This document shows, in pieces, positions 24,076 through 36,679 of a stretch of DNA of 64,000 bases. The notes under the pieces are model-generated. The model searched no databases and was not told the DNA's origin. It saw only the letters and a list, made by a program, of their open reading frames with translations. The number at the start of each line of letters is the position of its first letter. Position 1 is the stretch's first letter. A program made the position numbers and the translations under genes. This DNA is from Chlorokybus atmophyticus (Eukaryota; Streptophyta; Chlorokybophyceae; Chlorokybales; Chlorokybaceae): contig RHPI01001715.1 in assembly GCA_009103225.1 (NCBI GenBank), positions 636,361 to 700,360 on the forward strand, written 5' to 3'.

Positions 24076-24878
24076 CCAGCCATCGCCTTAAAGGCGCCCA
24101 CGACTTCCCCGCCACGCACAATCTCAGAGCACACGAGAACAAACACAGGCGCTGTTTCGCACATACACCAACCTCGTCGCCTCCACCCTCAAAGACGGCG
24201 ACCACCACCGCAACAATACCGCCGCCCGCAGCAAGCAACAATGCCGCTGCTTTGCCACTTCTTCGCACATTGCCGATACTCATGTTTAAGCTATATCCAC
24301 GCATGCCGCCCCGTGCGGGGCTGAGAAAGGTACAACAACGCCCGGCTGTGACGGTGATATCCACCATTGAAACGGTTTTGCTGCAGGCTGGGAGGCTTAA
24401 CGTTTCCGTCAAACCTCTCCACTGCGCAGTTCAAATTGTTAGCCTTCTTGGACGGCTTATATTGCATGTAAGGGTCATCTAAAGGCGCCCAGCGCCTCAC
24501 TCCGTCCGAGACCACCGTTAAAAAAGCAGACGGTAAGCACTTGCCGTTGCCACCCCCGTCACACTCAGTCACATTTGCCGCGCTGCCGCAGGCTGGCAGG
24601 TCCCAAATGCATTCTTTCCTGAAAAGCTTGGGTTCGGACTCCGGAGACGGTGCTTGAAGGTGTCCATTGGGACCTTGCTAAGAGATGTCCACGTTGCAAC
24701 GCGTTACCTAGAGTGTCCACGATACCACTTTGCGATACCGGCTCCAAACCCTAAATAGTTGTTAGGTGCAAAAGCGTCGCGGACGTTTACGGGGTCGTCG
24801 TTGTTGGCGGCGGCGGAGGAGGAGGCGGCAGGGTTGGTGTTGGCAGTGAGCGTGTGGGTTTATTTGAGGTTACGGAAG
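24076..24878. other. Divergent promoter region of PHD/SAP30 (-) and SDHB (+)
   Basis: No conserved coding exon supported. Open frames on the minus strand at 24291-24747 resemble nothing known. The SDHB leader starts about 24.75 kb and is GC-rich. Confidence 0.4.
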
Positions 24879-26466
24879 ATGTTGCTCAGGCGAGCTGCGG
24901 CGCTGGCTGCGGGATCGGCTTCCAGACAGCTGCAGACTGCAAGCACAGCAGCCGGGGCTGTTCGGCAGATCTCCACCACAGCTGCTCTGTGCTCGGACGA
25001 GCATAGCCTTGCTTCATCGCCGGTGAGAAGTGTTTTCGGAGTTGCTAATGTGTACTCAGTTGGAAGTTGTAACTCGTAGTGTGTAAGGTGTGCTCGGAAA
25101 TGTTTCATCTGTTGCACGTAGATGGACGCTGTAGATAGGTCGTCCATGCTTCTCCTTTTCGCATATATACAGTTTGTTCTGTGGTCCCGCAAATGAACAA
25201 GATTCTGACAAGAAGGACTAGGTTTTGCATGGCTGTGGTATGCTGACAACGTGGCTTGCAAGCCACGTTCTCAGCATACCACAGAAAGCCGTCAGCGTTG
25301 GCTCGCTTGGCCGCCTGTGTCAAGCAATTTTTTCTATTTGTGGCTGCCTGCCTGCCTGCACGTCAATTATTGTGGCGCGTGTTTGGCCAGTATAGCGTTT
25401 GTTCGGTGCGTTGCAGCAGCCAGTGCTCTTTTGCCTAACTGGCTCTTGACCGTGCAGACAAAGAACTTCAAGACTTTTGAGATTTACAGATGGGACCCAG
25501 ACAAGCATGAGAAGCCGAGGATGCAGAGCTATCAAGTGGATATCAACAACTGCGGCCCTATGATTTTGGATGTGCTGATCAAGATTAAGAATGAGACAGA
25601 CCCTACCTTGACGCTGCGAAGGTCTTGCAGGTGCGGTTGTCAACCAAAGTTGTTGCCTTGATGACTGCAACAAAGAATAAGAATAATTTTTCGCAACTCT
25701 CTGCAAACCACTGAGCTCAACTTTTGCGTATTGCAGGGAGGGCATTTGCGGGTCATGCGCCATGAATATTGATGGCACGAACACACTTGCCTGCTTGGCC
25801 AAGGTCAAGCGTGAGGGCGCGCCACAAACAATTACCCCTCTGCCGCACATGTTTGTGGTTAAGGTAGGGGACTGAAGTGAACTAAGCTGACTCCTTGCGT
25901 TTAACGTAAGCTCAGCACTAATACATGCACACTTGGCCAGGATCTTGTCGTGGACATGACCAACTTCTATGCTCAGTACAAGAGCATTGAACCCTGGCTG
26001 AAAAGGACAGAGTTTCCTGAGAGGGAGGTCCCGCAAAGTAAAGAGCAGCGCGACAAGATCAACGGATTGTATGAGTGCATTCTCTGCGCTTGCTGCTCAA
26101 CATCGTGCCCGTCATACTGGTGGAACCCAGAGCAGTACCTTGGCCCAGCCGTATTGCTGCAAGCATACAGGTACGCTCTCAGTGTACTCAATGCTTGACA
26201 CTCATTCACCTTTGCCATATTTGGCAATGCGTATCAGACGTGTTGGTTAATGTGTACTTTATGTGACTGTGTGCAGGTGGATCAATGACAGCCGCGACCA
26301 GTTCACCAAGCAGCGACTGGAGGCTCTCGATGATGAGTTCAAGCTGTATCGCTGCCATACCATCATGAACTGCGCCAAGACTTGTCCCAAGGGCTTGAAT
26401 CCTGGCAAGGCTATTGCAAACATAAAGAAGAAGCAGAGCCCAGTGCTTTCACAGCTGTACGCTTAG
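24879..26466 (+). CDS. SDHB: Succinate dehydrogenase iron-sulfur subunit (complex II)
   Basis: Five exons: 24879-25022, 25458-25630, 25737-25863, 25941-26170, 26277-26466; 287 aa. Residues 1-48 are an Arg/Ala/Ser mitochondrial presequence ([17 protein letters not shown]). The 2Fe-2S ligands are in [10 protein letters not shown] plus the Cys of NTLACLAK; the 4Fe-4S motif is [12 protein letters not shown]; the last cluster set is [17 protein letters not shown]. It passes electrons from SDHA flavin to ubiquinone in the inner membrane. Full-length and single-piece, unlike the split SDHB of euglenozoans. A TGTAA motif about 47 bp after the stop fits the polyadenylation signal used in chlorophyte algae. 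Intron 1 contains a 52-bp palindrome. Confidence 0.97.
25233..25284. repeat. 52-bp near-perfect palindrome in SDHB intron 1
   Basis: Arms of 26 bp with a single mismatch pair and no loop, centred on TTGCAA at about 25258. Too long for chance; a fold-back element or MITE remnant. Confidence 0.85.
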
Positions 26467-27291
26467 TGGCGCGAAGCGCCTTGATACACCATTGTTTTCG
26501 CACGCACTTGTTGTGTAATAGCGCGTGTGGTTGTAGTGTTAGTGTTGTCTGGTGACTCGCGCCTGTTTGTATGTGTATACAGTCCCTTTGAAACTCAAAG
26601 CATCTTGCTAAAACCCAGAGTTAGCTGCGCGCCCGCTTGCTGGCAAACGAGTCTGCCTAAATCTTGTCACTAAGCAAGGCTGTAGTCAAGTTGGCTTGGT
26701 TTGCAACATAGCATCAGTTGTGCCGGCGGGATAACTCTGTTGTTGAGAGTAGTTCCGCATTGTTAGCATTGATGTTAACTGCAGTTTGTTAAAGACCCAT
26801 GGTTGCAAAATCTGCAACTCAGCACATGCTACCTTGTCTTTTGTTTGTCTGCAACACTTGATGCATGGGACCTGTCCACACCTCAAGGTACGACAATCCT
26901 CCGCTCACGCTATTGTGGTTTGCGGCGCATGGCGCCACTGTTGTCGCTTACATCCTTTCCAGCAACTGCTGTGTCGTGCCACTTACAAACTACCATCATC
27001 ATGCCATCACCGCACAGGCCCCCAGGAACAAATCTGCCACAGCAACGCGACAGCGTGAAATCTCATTCAGCTATATCATTACTTAAGTTGTGCTGCTCTG
27101 AGCCAATTAACACATCAGCTCTATCCACAAAGCAAGTCTTGTCTCAACACTTTCCCGCGCGATGATGATGTCTTGAGGGTTGCTAAGACGATCGCAAAGG
27201 TCGGTGTTGCTCTTGGTGGGCGGCGGCGGTGGCGGTGGCGGTGGCGGCGGTGGTGGGGAGGGTCGGCTGGGTGTTGGTCAGTAACAATACT
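26467..27291. other. Intergenic between SDHB and NUP50
   Basis: SDHB 3' UTR, then unremarkable sequence; a GGCGGTGG-rich leader (about 27215-27260) precedes the NUP50 ATG. Confidence 0.45.
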
Positions 27292-29636
27292 ATGGCTTCC
27301 AAGAAGAGGAAGGAGGTCTTCAACGATGATGGCAACGGGCGGGCGGCGGTGGTGAGGGGGCGTTGCGACTGCTGTCTGTCTCCCGTTGGGGGCAGCTTGG
27401 CTTTTGTTGCTTCTCCCTTAACTCTGTCTATCCCCGAAACAGCATGCTGGTTTAGTACTATGAAATAGCAAAGAACCATATGCTCGTGGGGTTCAGGGTC
27501 CTTACATGCTTCCCGTACGTCATTCACACAGTTCTTGCCAACAGCTGAAGCCAAGCGGCAGCATGGCTTTGGCGTGAGCGTTGAGTTGTTCCTCTAAGAC
27601 GCCTTCAGACACAAGAATCATCACGTGGCACGTGGAGTATTGATCTCGCAGTCTGTTGTGTCGGTTGTGTGTCTTTGCGACCCAAGAGAACGTGTATCTA
27701 GGATATATGTTTTGCGTACTCTTTATGGATGCGGTGCTCAGGGTAGCCGTTTGCACAGCCTCTGCACAGTACATAGACGAGTTCACGCATGACGAGTTGA
27801 TACAACAAGGCTGCACTTTTGAAGCTGTTAGGCTTTGCAACTGCGTAGACACAAGCTCTCTATAGATTGTGTGCCATACGCGCTGTGAGGAAAAATATAG
27901 ACACTCAACCCAGCATTGCCTGTCTTCTACGCATGCAGGGGCCATTGCGAGTGAAAGCCAGGGAAGAGACCGCTCAACCAACAAAGACGCACTCAATGCC
28001 GGAGCGGCAGGGACTGCTGCTGTTGCATGTCCGAGCACTCAACACACAGTTCCAAACGTGAGTTTGGTTTGGGTTTTACCAAGTCTCTGCACGCACGTGT
28101 GCGTGCGTGTGTGTGTGTTTGTTTACTGCAGTTTGTGTGTCTCTCAGCAGGCTTGACCTACAACATGCACAGGTGGGTTGCCCAGCAGGCAACGAAGCAC
28201 GGTGATGAGTTGTGGGTCGATGGTGTGAGGGACTACCTCAAACATGCGGACAAGCTGCGTGCTGATTTCTCCAGTGCGGCCGAGCGTGATACATCTGCAC
28301 ACGCCTCTGCAAAACCACCTTTGGCACAGGTATGCCACAACAAAAAGAAGTACAAAGAGAATAGAACTAATTGCCACATTGTACCGCAGCCGTTTTCGTG
28401 GGCTGCAGCGGGCGCAACCACTGTGTTAGCAAATGATGTCACGCCTAATGCCACTGCGCCAACATTGGGTTGGTCTTTCAACGCGGCTGCTGCGCCACCT
28501 GCAGACAGCAAGCAGTCAATAAACGGCAATGGTGAGCTGCATTGATGAAGCATATGTGAATCATGAGGCACCTGTTACTCCATGGATCCATTGATCAGGT
28601 GGTGCAGCACCACAGCCAAATGCGCCATCTGCAACAGACGCCAGTCAAGGTTTGTGGCCTTTGGGTTGCGTGTATCGGCGTGCGTGTGCGCGCGTCTGTC
28701 ATTCTCATATGTGTGCCCAAGAATTGATATATTTGTGCGTACACAACTTGCACAGAAGAGGAGGAGCAGCCAGAGCAGCCCCCGTCTCCATCTCTGCGAG
28801 AGACCAACATGGACGGGGAGGACGTCACGCACTCTGTCACGTGCAAGATCTACGCCATGGTTGATCGCAATTGGAAAGAAGTTGGCGGCATGGGCCAGCT
28901 GTCGCTGCGAAAGCTGAAAGACAAGGAGCTACCAGAAGCAAAACCTCGATTGGTGTTCCGCAATAATGTGAGTTCACATTGGTTGCATGTCAACCGAATA
29001 CATCGACATGCGCAACTGCAAGGAAGTGCTTAAGCCAAGCACCAAGTTCAAGCCTTCGCAGCTAGCACACTCAACAACCACTGTATGAATGGCCAGGAAT
29101 TTGTGTGTTGCATGTTTGGAGTGCAATTGCCACCAGCTAGGTTCCTGCGCATCCCCAGCGTAACTGCAGCTCAGTGGCTTGGTTGATGCTCTGTGCAGGT
29201 CGGCAAAGTGTTGCTGAATGCTGCTGTGTACACGGGTATGAAGCTGCAGGTCAACAACAAGTCACTCGTGACACACCTGTTCACAGCGGTGCGTGACATA
29301 GCTCTCTCTTCTTTATCTGCATTGGGCGCTCGCACAGGCGTACACACGCACACGCACTTGCTGTGTTCTTACCACTTGCCATTGCCTGCTGCGCACATGT
29401 TTTCACACGGGCCTACACCTATGATGCAACATAAGCATAGGAGCACGTGTGAGACCATTGTTATATGACAGGAGCCAATTGGCGTCCAAACGCAAACCAA
29501 AGAAGATGGCGATGCTCCGGTCGAAAAGCAGGCAGCACAAGTTGAGACCATGGTGACCATCAGGACCAAAGGACCAGAAGATGTGGAGACCTTAGCTACT
29601 AAGATCAAGGAGATCATGCCTCCAGTAAGGACATAA
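27292..29636 (+). CDS. NUP50: NUP50-like nucleoporin with RanBP1-type domain
   Basis: Eight exons: 27292-27351, 27939-28057, 28173-28329, 28390-28531, 28599-28649, 28756-28967, 29199-29288, 29472-29636; 331 aa. The N-terminus is basic (MASKKRKEVF), as in NUP50. Residues about 52-95 (VRALNTQFQTWVAQQ, DELWVDGVRDYLKHADKL) match the plant NUP50 helical region. Low-complexity Ala/Pro with FSW and WSFNAA follow. Residues about 196-331 are a Ran-binding domain (THSVTCKIYAM, NWKEVGGMGQLSLRKLKD, RLVFRNNVGKVLLNAA, TIRTKGPEDVETLATKIKEI). Role: mobile nuclear-pore basket factor aiding importin-alpha cargo release. The exon 1 to exon 2 junction is the least certain. Confidence 0.87.
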
Positions 29637-32600
29637 CGCCGTAGCAAGGTTGCATTGCGACACAGATATTGTGACTTGTGACACGCAACCCTCAACATGT
29701 ATCATGCTATATAACGCCATGCTTTGCAGCAAAGCTATGCTAGCATCTCAGGCACGTTACAGGACAGACACACATGAAGACGTGTGATAATGTTTAAGAT
29801 GTCTGAAGCTGTAAAATTATGCAATTAAGTGTATCATGAACCATAGAATTACCGTTAAAGTCATATACATTACCAGTTAACAGCATTTGACGTGCTGAGA
29901 CCAATGATAGTATGAGTTTGGTTGTACATATATGTGTTTCATAACATGGCTTGAAAGATACCGTGCACCGGCTCATGTGTACAACATTAATGTCATTTAA
30001 GTTGGGTTTCTCAAAGTTTAAATACATGATATTGCACCATACTATTTACCTCAAGTGGTCGCAATCAGCGATAAACTACTCATATTACCAACATATTCAG
30101 ACAGCGTGTCAATTGACCATGATAAGACATGCACATATACAAGCATGCATAAATCTGAAGCTTTAAGGGGCTAGGTAGTGTGCAATGCATACTGACATTG
30201 CGTGATGCGAAGATAGTTTCCATGCACCAACTTTGTGCTTTGCCGATTACCATTCACAAACACCAACTGCCCTTGCCCACACTGCACAGTGCCTTGCTTT
30301 GCTGCATAGGTTGCTAGCGGTCTTGTTATGGTACTTGCATATGCAACAACACAAGCAAACAAGCGTGCATACCATGTGGGGGCTAGTAGCGCTCAGCACA
30401 ACATCAATTATGACCGCAATAAACCACACCGGACTTGGACCACGAAGGCCCTCACTCAGCAATAGACAATTTGTACTTTTGATACATTTACAAAGCGAGC
30501 AAGTATCGAATACTTGATAGCAATGGCAATCTGCAACGCAGTGCATATGCGAGCATGCACCCTCGGCTGCTGCAGGTTGTTCTCCTACCCTTCTCTGCTT
30601 GCACCCATTACCGCATTGCATACACGTAAGCACTTGGTGTGGTGGGTTAGCTAGATTGTGACCCAATACAATAGCTCCCGGCCCAACTTGTAAGTGTCCA
30701 CGGTTGCTGTGCATAGCCTATTGTGCCGAGCCTATCATTGCTTTGTTGTTTTGCATCATCTCTCATGCCGTATGAATTGCATGTATAAGCGACTCACATG
30801 CGCACGGTAAGGTATATTTATGAATACAACAAAGTAACTCACTGTATTGCTATGCAAGATTAAGGTAAGCTCTAAGCTTATAAGTAAAATAAAACAAATA
30901 AAGCAAGGTGACAAACGTGTGGAGAAAGATATAATTTTTCTCGACACGTTTATTCGGTATCGCCGTGTTTATTATAGTCTTGCAAAAGTATTGCAGTGTG
31001 TGCATGCTACACACACTTCTGCGCTCCATGCGTCTTATTAGTGTTTGTTAAATATTACGTACATTTTCGTATGTGATGAGCAGCTCGCTCATCAGTCATG
31101 TTGAGGGGCCGTGGCCCATTAAATAGTAAAGGAATGAAGTTTACATTTAACGTTAACCCTAGGTTACTGTACATACATGCAACAACCGCAACAACATTAT
31201 TTAAAACGGAGAGGGTCGTAGCTTGCAATTAACAAATCATAATGTAATTAAGGTACGTTTACACTATGCTGGCCAGTAACTGTATTATATTCAGTATCAG
31301 TTTTATGCAACTTGGGTAACATGCTATAACAAATGTAGACCTCTAAAATTAAATTATGTTAAGGAGGCATTCCTTATGACGCATACATTTATGAAAAACA
31401 ACTTGTTAGGCTGGTTGCATATGGGCATGGTGTGGAAATTTAAACATGCTTGTAAGTATGCAGCCTGCAGCTGCAATGTAATATAGTGTTATCACTTAAA
31501 TAGCCTCTCAAACTTGGCAATGTGGCCACAAGTGAACTTAGCAAGTGTTGGCTAGCATGTATAGATTCTGTTGCAAACTTGGTAGCTATGATATGCTTAA
31601 CACATCATTTGTAATTTTATGTAATTTTATGGCGGGTTGCAGTTTTGATGACTTAGAATTTCTAAAAATGCTACACCATATACCAATCATCCTCGACGTT
31701 AAGTTTCTCGTGTAGGCCTTTAAATCTTGCTGTAAACCATATATGGCACGACTGTAGATCAATATCATATCATTACACAGTTTGTAATTGGCCAGGAGTC
31801 CGGTTTTAGCACTATTCTTAGTATTTGTTGGAAAAGAGTAAAGTAGCCATCCTAGTGTTAAACATTAAAATCCTTTCACTGTTTTTTGTTGGGATGAAAA
31901 ACAGCAAGTGGTAAATTGTATTGCCGCATACTATTATGTGGTAGGCCAAACCGCGTGCACAATGGCATCATGCAAGTTGTACTTTTGTGTTGCGTATAAG
32001 CCTTTTTAACGTTAAACATACCTCGTCGTTTTTAACGTTGTTGACGAATTTTTATCTACCATGCTGTTGCAGATGATACATGGCGTGCGTGTGTCTTAAT
32101 TATATATGTAACGTTACGGTGAGTGAGCGAGCGCGCACTATTTGAAGAAAGTGGTGTGTTTTTTATTAGCGTATTGTTGCTTTGCTTCAGTTGCTGCGAT
32201 ATACGTGATTGCATACATCAGTTACAACCAGCGCAACATGCATGTGATCCGCTTGTGTTGTGCACTTAGTTGCAAGCATATATTTTTGCTAAAGTTTTTA
32301 CATCTATTCTTTTCAGCCTTATTGTTGCAGAGTTGAGTACCACTTTGTGTTATGACTTGGATCATGAGACCACATTCAAGCATTGCAACTTGCAACGGTG
32401 CTCATTACGTGATACCAATATACAGCACTAGCTATTACCCTATGAGAAGCTTGCATGGGGCCCATTGCAACATGCAGACACTGATTCTCAGATCCACACT
32501 GTCACAGCGTAGAATTGAGGTCTGAGAGAACACAACGGGCAGGCTGCGCCCACCATCATGGCCGGAGCCGCAGGATCATGTGTAGCCGTGACCCGAATGC

Positions 32601-33537
32601 GATATTTATGCAGGCGTTGACCAGCGGTGATAATATCATCGTGGCAGCCTCTGCGATGAGAGCACGTCGGTCGGCACAGGCGTCCGTGCCGGTCTAACAA
32701 ATTGTTGGCACAGGTCAGTGACGACACCCACTTGATGAGGTCATAAGCAAACCACTCAGCTGTCAGACCGTACGCAGCCCAGCTGCGATGCGGTCATCAC
32801 CACCTGTTGTCAATGATCAGAACAACCTACGGGTGCTCAGATCGCATTCTTCTCATGATGGCCCTAGCAACAGCAGTCCCTGTGTCGGGGACAAGGCTCC
32901 ATCACCCTGTCTCAGCCAACAACTCACTCTGTCGTGAATCAATGTGAATCGCCGTTGACATTCTGAATCACAATGATTCAAGAGCGCGATCCTCCTTGCT
33001 TGAATGAATCACCTCTCCCGATAAACCCGAATCGGCGCTAGCAGATCCCCCGCATCAAGCCGTCTGCCCGCCAAAAGACCGGCACCGCGCTGAATGTCCG
33101 GTTCAAAGCGTAGACCAAGGGACCGTTTAGCTGCGATAACGGCACAAGTACGCTGGATGACCGATATGGCTCCAACCGGTTCGTCGCTAACGATGCCGGT
33201 TCGGAAGTCCGAGTCCGTGCGATGGCCGTTGGACATCAGTGTCGTGAGGGGGGCGGATCGGCGCGTTCAATTTGCTACGGATCGCCCTGGTTGTGAGTGT
33301 CTTTCAACAAACACACAGCACATCTTGACTGGGCACGACTAAGCTTACGTTTGGCAATACATTGTAGAGGCAGAACAAGTTGACGGATCAAGGTGTTTGT
33401 TGTAGGTGTTGACGTTGAGGGCGGCGGGGTGGTGTAAGCAGCTGCTTTAGCTGCTGCTGTACTGCGTGGTGTCTGCTTTGCGCAGTACGACTGTGTGTGA
33501 AGCTGGACTGCTGTAGGTGACACTTGCTGCTGCAAGA
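29637..33537. other. Long AT-rich gene-poor region
   Basis: No recognisable gene. 29.7-32.4 kb is AT-rich with short ORFs only. 32.5-33.3 kb is richer in CG dinucleotides and stands out in composition but yields no identifiable protein. The leader of the RING-CH gene probably starts near 33.4 kb. Confidence 0.5.
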
Positions 33538-35206
33538 ATGCCGACCGTCTACACGCTGGACATCCAGGCCATGAAGCAGGGCGGAGGTGCGGGGGGAGGT
33601 TGTGGCTTGCCGTCGCCGGGGTCGTCCAAGCCCGGGAGCCCCTCAACAACGTCAGCAACGACGACGCCCTGCTCCTCGCCGGTGGTGCGGGACGACCCCA
33701 CAGGAGTAGTAGCGCAGTCGGCCTGCTATGCCAGCAGGTGTGACGACGCCTCGGTATGCAGCACCGCCCCCGCCCACGACGGCGACTGCAACGCCACAAA
33801 CGACGGTAACGAGGAGGAGTTCTGCTGGATTTGCATGCTCGGAGACAACGCCTGGGCTGATGAAGCTGCTGGCGAACGCTGCGGGCCACTGGTGTCAAAC
33901 GTTTGCGGGTGAGCCAAGCCTTGGCTTACCTGTTTGGCCGTTGATGGTCATGATGTGTTACTACTGCAATTGGCGTGGCTGTACATATATTTTACACTAT
34001 ACATCGGGCAGCTGTACGCACTACTGATAAGAGTGACGCATTGTTGCACTGTGTGCTGTATGCTTTACAGAGCCTAGTACTGTTGACGCCTGAGGCTCGG
34101 TGCTTTCAAGCTGAGTGCGCTGAGAACCACAGCTTGCTGAGTCAATGATGCGTTGCATCCACACATGTGTTTCCGTGGTGTACCTTTTTCTGTTGGCGCT
34201 AAACTTGTTGTTCTTACTTGCACAGGTGCATCTCCTCGCGAGTGCATTTGCGTTGCCTGGCCAAGTGGCAGCTGTCTCGCCTAGGCACAAAGGAAGAAAC
34301 GCACTGCAGAGTTTGCAGACAGGAGCTGCCTGAATGGAGAGACACACTGTTGCCAAGGTATGTCTCTACTGCATGTTGAGTGCTGTCATCTACGTTGTAA
34401 GCCTTATCCACGGAGCATAGAGATTATATATAACTTGTACCTCCTGCTTGTATCATCAAAGGACGTCAAACTGATGACATTACGCAAACCTGTGTATCTT
34501 ACACGTCTGTTGGTGCCCTGCCTGTGAGCAGCTTGTGACATAGTTGTCTATGTTTCACAGGGACATGTCTTCAGCTCTGAAAGGGGTGGGCCAGCCTGGA
34601 ATGCCCAGGACAGCTGTGATGCACATATCGTATGGTGGCCAGCGGCACTCCTTCCCCGTCACAGCCACGCGACGGGGTCTTGAGGACTTCAAGGCGCACA
34701 TCAGACGGCTATGCAACGTGCCTTCTTGGTAGGTTTACCTCATATGCTGTTAGCTTGATTGTTTGTCGGACTGGCCTATCACTGTGTCAAGGCCTAGTGT
34801 GGTGTCCAGTTCATCATATCAACTGTTGTTGATGAGAGTTGCAGAGAGTTGGAACACCTTGAGACTGGGGTTACTTCCGTTGGTCATATGTTCACTCTCT
34901 GTGTGTTACCTACTCAGGTATGAGATTCGCTTCTCTTTCTCGTATCCTGATCCCAACGGAGAGGGGACACTGCAGCTGACCGGCATCAATGCATTCTACT
35001 ATGCGGTGCATCGGGCCGCAGTGGATGCTGCACTGGAGGGTATCAGCGCCACAGCCTTAATGGAGGAGGGCTCTTCGGTGACACGACACAACTCCACTAG
35101 CGTGGATGATAGACACACTCCATTGTCTCCCACGTCTGGGTTGAGACTCGTCAAGTGGCGCAGTCAGCTCTCGCAGCGGTTGAGGCAGGTGTTCTCGCGC
35201 GCATGA
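33538..35206 (+). CDS. RING-CH (RINGv, MARCH-like) zinc-finger protein, putative E3 ligase
   Basis: Four exons: 33538-33908, 34226-34357, 34561-34728, 34918-35206; 319 aa. A Gly/Ser/Pro-rich N-terminus precedes a C4HC3 RING-CH finger: EFCWICMLGD, VCGC, VHLRCLAKWQ and HCRVCRQELPEW. The finger is split by the first intron. Unlike membrane MARCH ligases it has no transmembrane segments. The C-terminal half has HISYGGQRHSFPV, DFKAHIRRLC and WYEIRFSFSYPDPNGEG, a beta-rich ubiquitin/PB1-like pattern, then a Ser-rich, basic end. Likely a soluble E2-recruiting ubiquitin ligase; targets unknown. The PB1-like reading is inference. Confidence 0.8.
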
Positions 35207-36679
35207 ACTTTCTATTAATGCACAATTAAGAATCGCCTAGCATCGATCATGGCACAGGTTACATAGCGCAAGTGGCTGTAGAGTTTGGGCTTAGCTCTAG
35301 GGTTAGTTAGACAGGTAGCTGTGCATATCAATTTTTGCAATGCTGTTGAACCGTTGAATTGCTATCAGTGGGTTGGGATTCAACAGTTGACAACTTCAAT
35401 GCTGATAATTATCTTCTGTGATAATGACCAGTGTGTACAAAAGCTGAGCACGAGAGTGTGCACTTGCGCAGCTCAAATAGCGTCAAACTGCACTGTGCGT
35501 AACAACTGCGCAAAAAGTGGTAACTGTCAAAGCATCAACGGTGTGCATCCTGACAGGTGCTGTGATACGTCCTTCTTTGCATATGTACAGGATATTTTCG
35601 AGGCAGTTTTGTACATGCATTATGCATAAGCACAAAAGCACATACCCAAAGAGCATGCAAGTATGATCATCCGCAACTCCCGGGCTGATATCCACTGCTG
35701 TGAAGCTAAGCACGTACTTGTACTTGTGTACCTGCATACCAGTAACACTAACACTGCCAATCACTTACCTCTGCCCAGGTGTGTTTGTTTTTGTTGTTGC
35801 CGCGGTTACTGATGTTGTTATTGTTGTTATCATGTGCTTTATCAATTCTCATGCGACAGTATATGCATATGTGTGCATTCTTTGCACCGTCTCAGAGTTG
35901 CGGAAGGTGGTATACAATTGCACTGTGCAATCACGGCCCTATCAAGTCGCTGTACCCAAACACATCACAATTTTCATAGAAATGGCAGTGTAGGGTATCG
36001 GAAAACATCATGCAACACTCTATGCCAAACGCAAAAAAACAATAAAAACACCTAGAGCACAACACTTGATTTGCACACCACCACCTCTAGCCTACAAGGC
36101 AGTGTGTCCCATGCCTAACCACCACATCATCGTCATGTACAATGTCCAAGCGAAGAATGACTGCTGGCTGTAGGGTACAAGGGGTGTAGCGGATTCCTCT
36201 TGTGCACATAGTCATTGGCCCCAGCGCACTAACACCAGTCGTTGGCCTTGGTACTTTGACACAACTTACTACCAAACCAGCTGTGGAAAAGTTGTTGGAA
36301 GTAACAACGGCACAACAGATAATGACACTGTATAGGCCCCAAAACAAGCACATGCAGCTTCTAGACACATGCAAGCTGGTAGGCTTGCGCCCACTTTGCA
36401 GTCACCAGCATGACAGCAAGCTGCCCAGCACGGCAATCTGTACGTTCCAAGCTAAAGGCTGCTGCACAGGTGGAGTTGTGGAAGGAATAGTCATGTGTGT
36501 CAAGAACTGCAGTGCAGACCCAAAAGTTCACAAAACGAGTATCATGTAGCAACCGCAGTTGCCGCAGGTGTTACTAACTTAGTAGAGCCTTCTCAGTAGC
36601 GTAAGCATCGGTGCTGGCGTAGTGTATGGTAGTAGTAGACAACAATGCGTTGTGCGCGAACAACAATAGGTGGTGGAAG
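35207..36679. other. Convergent intergenic region
   Basis: Between the RING-CH gene stop and the SSU72 stop. No conserved ORF or structured repeat recognised. Confidence 0.5.

Noticed and set aside
24291-24747. Minus-strand frames upstream of the PHD/SAP30 gene as extra exons
   Set aside because: An in-frame stop precedes ATG 24075 and the peptides match nothing.
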